From JALZAQ01 sp038253885 (lineage in GTDB: Bacteria > Gemmatimonadota > Gemmatimonadetes > Gemmatimonadales > Gemmatimonadaceae), in NCBI GenBank assembly GCA_038253885.1, contig JBBSGP010000043.1, forward strand, positions 1 to 20,283: a stretch of DNA of 20,283 bases, written 5' to 3'. Below are positions 12,804 to 20,283 of this stretch, in pieces (position 1 is the stretch's first letter; every line of letters begins with the position of its first letter). The translations under genes were made by a program, and so were the position numbers. The notes beneath the pieces are model-generated. The model was given only the letters and a program-made list of their open reading frames with translations. It was not told where the DNA came from and made no database searches.

Positions 12804-14495
12804 TCAGGTCGGGCTCGACACCGCGGATGCGCTCTGGGCCGCGAGCAGCTTGCGGTAATCGATCTTCGCCGGCAGCGACAGGCGGAAGGTGCTTCCTTCC
12901 CCGGCGATCGAGCTCACCGTCAGCGAGCCCTCGAGGAGAGTCGCGAGTCGCTGCGAGATTGCCAGCCCGAGGCCGGTTCCCTGTTGCTCCTGTACCTGAT
13001 TGACCTGTACGAATTCGTCGAAGATGCGGTGAGCGTCGTCGGCCGCGATGCCGATCCCCCGGTCGATCACATCCACCTCGACCCCTCCATCGGCCAGCAC
13101 GCGGCTGATTACGCGGATCGGCTTGCCCTCGCCGAATTTCACGGCGTTCGACAGCAGGTTGAGGAGGATCTGCCTCGTCCGTCGCGGATCGGTGACGATG
13201 GAGTGCGGGCTCTCCCCGAGATGCTCCAGCGACAGCTCCGAGCCACGCTCGTCCGCCAGCGGGCGCACGGTGACGAAGAGATCGTCGACCAGCGCCGGAA
13301 AGGCGACCGGCTGCGGGTTCAGCTCGACCTTGCCCGCCTCGATCTTGCTGAGATCCAGAATGTCGTTCACCAGCTCCATCAGGTGGGTGGCCGCCCTCTT
13401 CGTTCGCTCGAGCCCGTGGGTCTGCTTCTCGTTCAGAGGACCGTAGATGTTCTCGAGCAGCAGGGAGTTGTAGCCCAGGATCGCATTGATCGGCGTCCGC
13501 AGCTCGTGACTCATGGAGGCGTAGAAGCGGCTCCGCGCGCGGATCGCCTCCTCGAGACCCTCGTTGGCGGCTCGTAACTCTTCGGTCGCATGGGCGAGCG
13601 ACTCGGCCTGGCGTCTCAGCGCTTCTTCGGCCTGACGCCGCTCCGTGACGTCCCGCCCGATGAGCGTGTAGCTCACGCGGCCGTCCACCTCGAGCTCGGA
13701 CAGTGTGGCCTCGACTGGGAAGCGCTCACCATTCCCCCGCAGGCCGATCAGGCTGCATGCGCGGGCGCGACAGTCTCCAGTGCGACCGAACAGTCCAGCC
13801 GCGTTCGCGGCTTGGACCCCTCCGTCACCATTGGCGCCCGCGCCGTCCGAGGGGACGAGCAGCTGCTCGACCGGTTTGCCCACCGCCTGCACGGCGCGCA
13901 CTCCGAACATGCGCTCGGCCGCCAGGTTGAATACCTCGACCCGGTGGTGCGCGTCCAGGATGATGATCGCGTCCATTGCCGTATCGATCACTTCGGCCAG
14001 ACGCGCCCGCGATTCCAGCAGCTGCGCATCGTGCCGCAGAGCGATCTCTCGCCGCTCTCCTTCCCGGAGGAGTTCCTCCTGCTGCTTGATCTCGCGACGC
14101 TTCCGCTCGAGATCGATGAAGACGACGACCTTCGACCGGAGGACGTCGGGCTGCAGTGGCTTGAGCATGTAATCCACCGCACCTACCGAGTACCCCTCGA
14201 AGACGTAATCCTCTTCCTTGCTGATGGCGGTGAGGAAGATGATCGGGATGTGCCGCGAGCGCTCGCGCGATTTGATCAGACGCGCGGTGTCGAAGCCGTT
14301 GATGCCCGGCATCTGCACATCGAGCAGGATCACCGTGAAGTCGTGCCGCAGCACTTCCTTGAGCGCTTCGTCGCCCGAGTAAGCCCGGACGAGGTTCTGT
14401 CCGAGCGGCTCGAGGATCGCTTCCAGCGCCAGGATGTTTTCCGGGCGATCATCGACCAGCAGGATGTCCACCGCTTCGGCGGGCGGGGCGGTCAC
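12804..14495 (-). CDS. Sensor histidine kinase with N-terminal receiver domain (REC-PAS-HisKA-HATPase)
   Basis: This 563-residue cytoplasmic signalling protein has no membrane segments. Residues 10-125 form a receiver domain (ILLVDD, phosphoacceptor Asp59 in LLDVQMPG, Lys in MLKPL). A short coiled coil follows, then a PAS domain (about 165-290, ending in IGRDVTERRQ), then HisKA with His330 in MSHELRTP, and a HATPase domain with NLLSNAVKF, DRGIGI and GTGLGL. It probably receives phosphate on its receiver and then modulates its own kinase; no downstream regulator is adjacent. The GTG start overlaps the cheB stop (GTGA, 14492-14495) and AAAGGTGG lies just upstream. It is the last gene of the kinase-cheR-cheB operon. 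The PAS domain contains a Gly/Ala-rich insert (about residues 215-235). Confidence 0.93.
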   Translation of the reverse strand: MTAPPAEAVDILLVDDRPENILALEAILEPLGQNLVRAYSGDEALKEVLRHDFTVILLDVQMPGINGFDTARLIKSRERSRHIPIIFLTAISKEEDYVFEGYSVGAVDYMLKPLQPDVLRSKVVVFIDLERKRREIKQQEELLREGERREIALRHDAQLLESRARLAEVIDTAMDAIIILDAHHRVEVFNLAAERMFGVRAVQAVGKPVEQLLVPSDGAGANGDGGVQAANAAGLFGRTGDCRARACSLIGLRGNGERFPVEATLSELEVDGRVSYTLIGRDVTERRQAEEALRRQAESLAHATEELRAANEGLEEAIRARSRFYASMSHELRTPINAILGYNSLLLENIYGPLNEKQTHGLERTKRAATHLMELVNDILDLSKIEAGKVELNPQPVAFPALVDDLFVTVRPLADERGSELSLEHLGESPHSIVTDPRRTRQILLNLLSNAVKFGEGKPIRVISRVLADGGVEVDVIDRGIGIAADDAHRIFDEFVQVNQVQEQQGTGLGLAISQRLATLLEGSLTVSSIAGEGSTFRLSLPAKIDYRKLLAAQSASAVSSPT

Positions 14496-15082
14496 CGGCC
14501 ACCTTTCGGCGCCGCTGCGCCAACTCGCGACAGCGCGGTGAGTCGCGACGCGATCTCGGCGAGCGGCACGACCTGGGCCGATGGCACCGCACGGAGCGCG
14601 GCTGTTGGCATGGCGGGAGCTTCCGCCGTCGCCGGATCCTGAACCAGAGCCACCCCGCCACGATCCGCCACCCGGCGGAGGCCGCGTGCCCCATCCTCGT
14701 TCGCTCCCGTCAGCACCACTCCCACGAGGCGCTCGCGATAGCTGTCAGCCGCGGACTCGAAGGTGACGTCGATGGAGGGTCTGCTGTGCCGGGTCGCGGG
14801 ATCGGTGGTGAGAGCGAGGTGGCCGCGCTCCACCAGGAGGTGATAGTCCGCCGGAGCGAGGTAGATGTGTCCCGGCTCGATCGGTTGCTTGTCCGAGGCC
14901 TCGCAGACGGCCAGCCGCGTCTGCTCCTGCAGCAGGCGCTCGAGGATGCTCTCTCCGTCCCGCCCCCGATGCTGGACCAATACCAGCGGCAGCGCGAAAT
15001 CAGGGGGCAATCCACTCACCAGCCGGCCCAAGGCGGCGAGTCCACCCCACGACGTTCCCACGACGGCCAGCTCGTAGTCCAC
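14492..15082 (-). CDS. cheB: CheB-type protein-glutamate methylesterase domain protein (no receiver domain)
   Basis: This 196-residue protein consists only of the CheB catalytic domain. That domain removes methyl groups from (or deamidates) glutamyl residues, classically on chemoreceptors. The Ser-His-Asp triad is present: Ser11 in VGTSWGG, His38 in VQHRG, and Asp130 in VVLTGANEDGARG, with spacing nearly identical to E. coli CheB (Ser164, His190, Asp286). IYLAPADYHLLV and SIDVTFESAA are also typical. The regulatory receiver domain is missing, so phosphorylation control must come from elsewhere or be absent. The GTG at 15082 starts two bases after the cheR stop with AAAGG upstream; the longer in-frame start at 15136 would overlap cheR. 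Its stop overlaps the next kinase start. Confidence 0.92.
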   Translation of the reverse strand: MDYELAVVGTSWGGLAALGRLVSGLPPDFALPLVLVQHRGRDGESILERLLQEQTRLAVCEASDKQPIEPGHIYLAPADYHLLVERGHLALTTDPATRHSRPSIDVTFESAADSYRERLVGVVLTGANEDGARGLRRVADRGGVALVQDPATAEAPAMPTAALRAVPSAQVVPLAEIASRLTALSRVGAAAPKGGR

Positions 15083-15084
15083 GG

Positions 15085-15938
15085 CTACCGCACCTTTCGA
15101 TAAAGCTTTTCTCTCGCATCGAGCTCTTCGTAGCAACTCTCATACTCCGAGAACTTCAGCGTCTCCCGATTCCCGAGCGCGAGAACCCCGAACATCCCGA
15201 GGCTCTCGTAGAACAGAGTGTGGACCCGGTTCTGCAGCGTCTTGTCGAAGTAGATCAGCACGTTGCGACAGAGGACGACGTGGAATTCGCTGAACCCACG
15301 GTCGGTCGCGAGGTTGTGCTGGGCGAAGACGATGTTCCGGCCGAGACGCGGGCCGAAGAGGGCGCCGTCGTACATCGCGGTGTAGTACTCGGAGAAGCTT
15401 CGCGTGCCGCCCGCCAGCTGGTAGTTCTGCGTGTATTCCTGCATCCGATCGAGCGGAAAGATCCCCGCCTTGGCGCGCTGCAGGACGACTTCGTTGATGT
15501 CGGTGGCGTAGAGTCGCGTGCGGTCGTACAGGCCCTCCTCTTCCAGGAGGATGGCCATCGAATACGCCTCTTCGCCGGAGGCACAGCCGGCGTGCCAGAT
15601 CCGGATGAACGGATAGGTCCGCAACAACGGAACGATCTGCGCGCGGAACACCCGGTAGAAGCCGGGATCGCGGAACATCGCCGTGACGTTGATCGACAGG
15701 TCGAGCAGCAGCCGCTCCATCACGGCCGGCTCGTGCAGCACCCGCTCCTGCAGCGCCGAGATTGTCGCGAGACCTTCCGCCTCGATCCTCTTCCAGATGC
15801 GCCGCCGGATGGACGAATACGCGTACGAGCGAAAGTCGAAGCCGTACTGATGGAAAACGCCTTCCAGCAGCAGGCTGATCTCGGTTCGCTCCAGCCCGGC
15901 GTCGTAGCCGAGCGGAACGCTTCCGTCGGCTGCCGCGG

Positions 15939-15942
<4 letters not shown>
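15085..15942 (-). CDS. cheR: CheR-type protein-glutamate O-methyltransferase
   Basis: This SAM-dependent methyltransferase of about 286 residues methylates glutamyl side chains. An N-terminal helical CheR domain (about residues 20-75) contains FDFRSYAYSSIRRRIWKR. The SAM-binding domain has SINVTAMFRDPGFY, the glycine-rich motif HAGCASGEEAYS (about 117-128), YATDINEVVL and LCRNVLIYFD. There are no TPR repeats and no C-terminal pentapeptide-binding extension beyond the usual core. I prefer the GTG at 15942, which overlaps the kinase stop by four bases (GTGA), the same arrangement as between cheB and the next kinase. A GTG at 15954 is also possible. It lies between a giant hybrid kinase and cheB in one operon, with no chemoreceptor gene in sight. 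Confidence 0.94.
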
Positions 15943-20282
<4,340 letters not shown>

Positions 20283-20283
20283 C

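Overview
This is a strongly G+C-rich, tightly packed bacterial chromosome segment. It has short intergenic gaps, 4-base start/stop overlaps and frequent GTG/TTG starts. Several traits would suit a Gemmatimonadota-like or other deep-branching Gram-negative soil bacterium: an Ig-like lipoprotein, a two-subunit molybdenum hydroxylase, an FdxA-type 7Fe ferredoxin and a multi-HAMP hybrid kinase with CheR/CheB. That placement is an inference; no rRNA or other marker is present to prove it.

Left part (1-7200). The window opens with the 3' end of a DUF59/MIP18-type Fe-S assembly protein. Its stop overlaps the start of a CPBP (CAAX-like) membrane protease. Convergent to this is a complete RNase D with two HRDC-like regions. 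An AI-2E-family membrane transporter follows, then a split transketolase (separate N- and C-terminal subunits) with a small PLDc_N-type membrane protein overlapping its end. Next come an Ig-like (Big_1-type) lipoprotein and a divergent TrpF-like (phosphoribosylanthranilate isomerase family) protein. The last of these overlaps, tail to tail, a 7Fe ferredoxin gene.

Middle part (7200-12800). A 2Fe-2S subunit and a molybdopterin subunit of a xanthine-dehydrogenase-family hydroxylase form an operon with no FAD subunit next to it. The divergent ferredoxin is a possible electron partner. A YhbY RNA-binding protein shares its stop tetranucleotide with the hydroxylase. Upstream of yhbY lies an unrecognised, apparently secreted protein that carries a full JAMM/MPN metalloprotease signature. 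Then comes thiC, with a very compact TPP riboswitch whose 3' end contains the thiC ribosome binding site.

Right part (12800-20283). A four-gene minus-strand signalling operon reads: giant hybrid histidine kinase (at least five 92-residue HAMP repeats, GAF, coiled coil, HisKA, HATPase, three receiver domains; its 5' end lies beyond the window), then cheR, then a CheB lacking a receiver domain, then a second kinase (REC-PAS-HisKA-HATPase). No chemoreceptor, CheA or CheW is visible. The CheR/CheB pair may therefore act on something other than a classical chemoreceptor, possibly the multi-HAMP kinase itself. This operon and the secreted JAMM-like protein are the most interesting items here.
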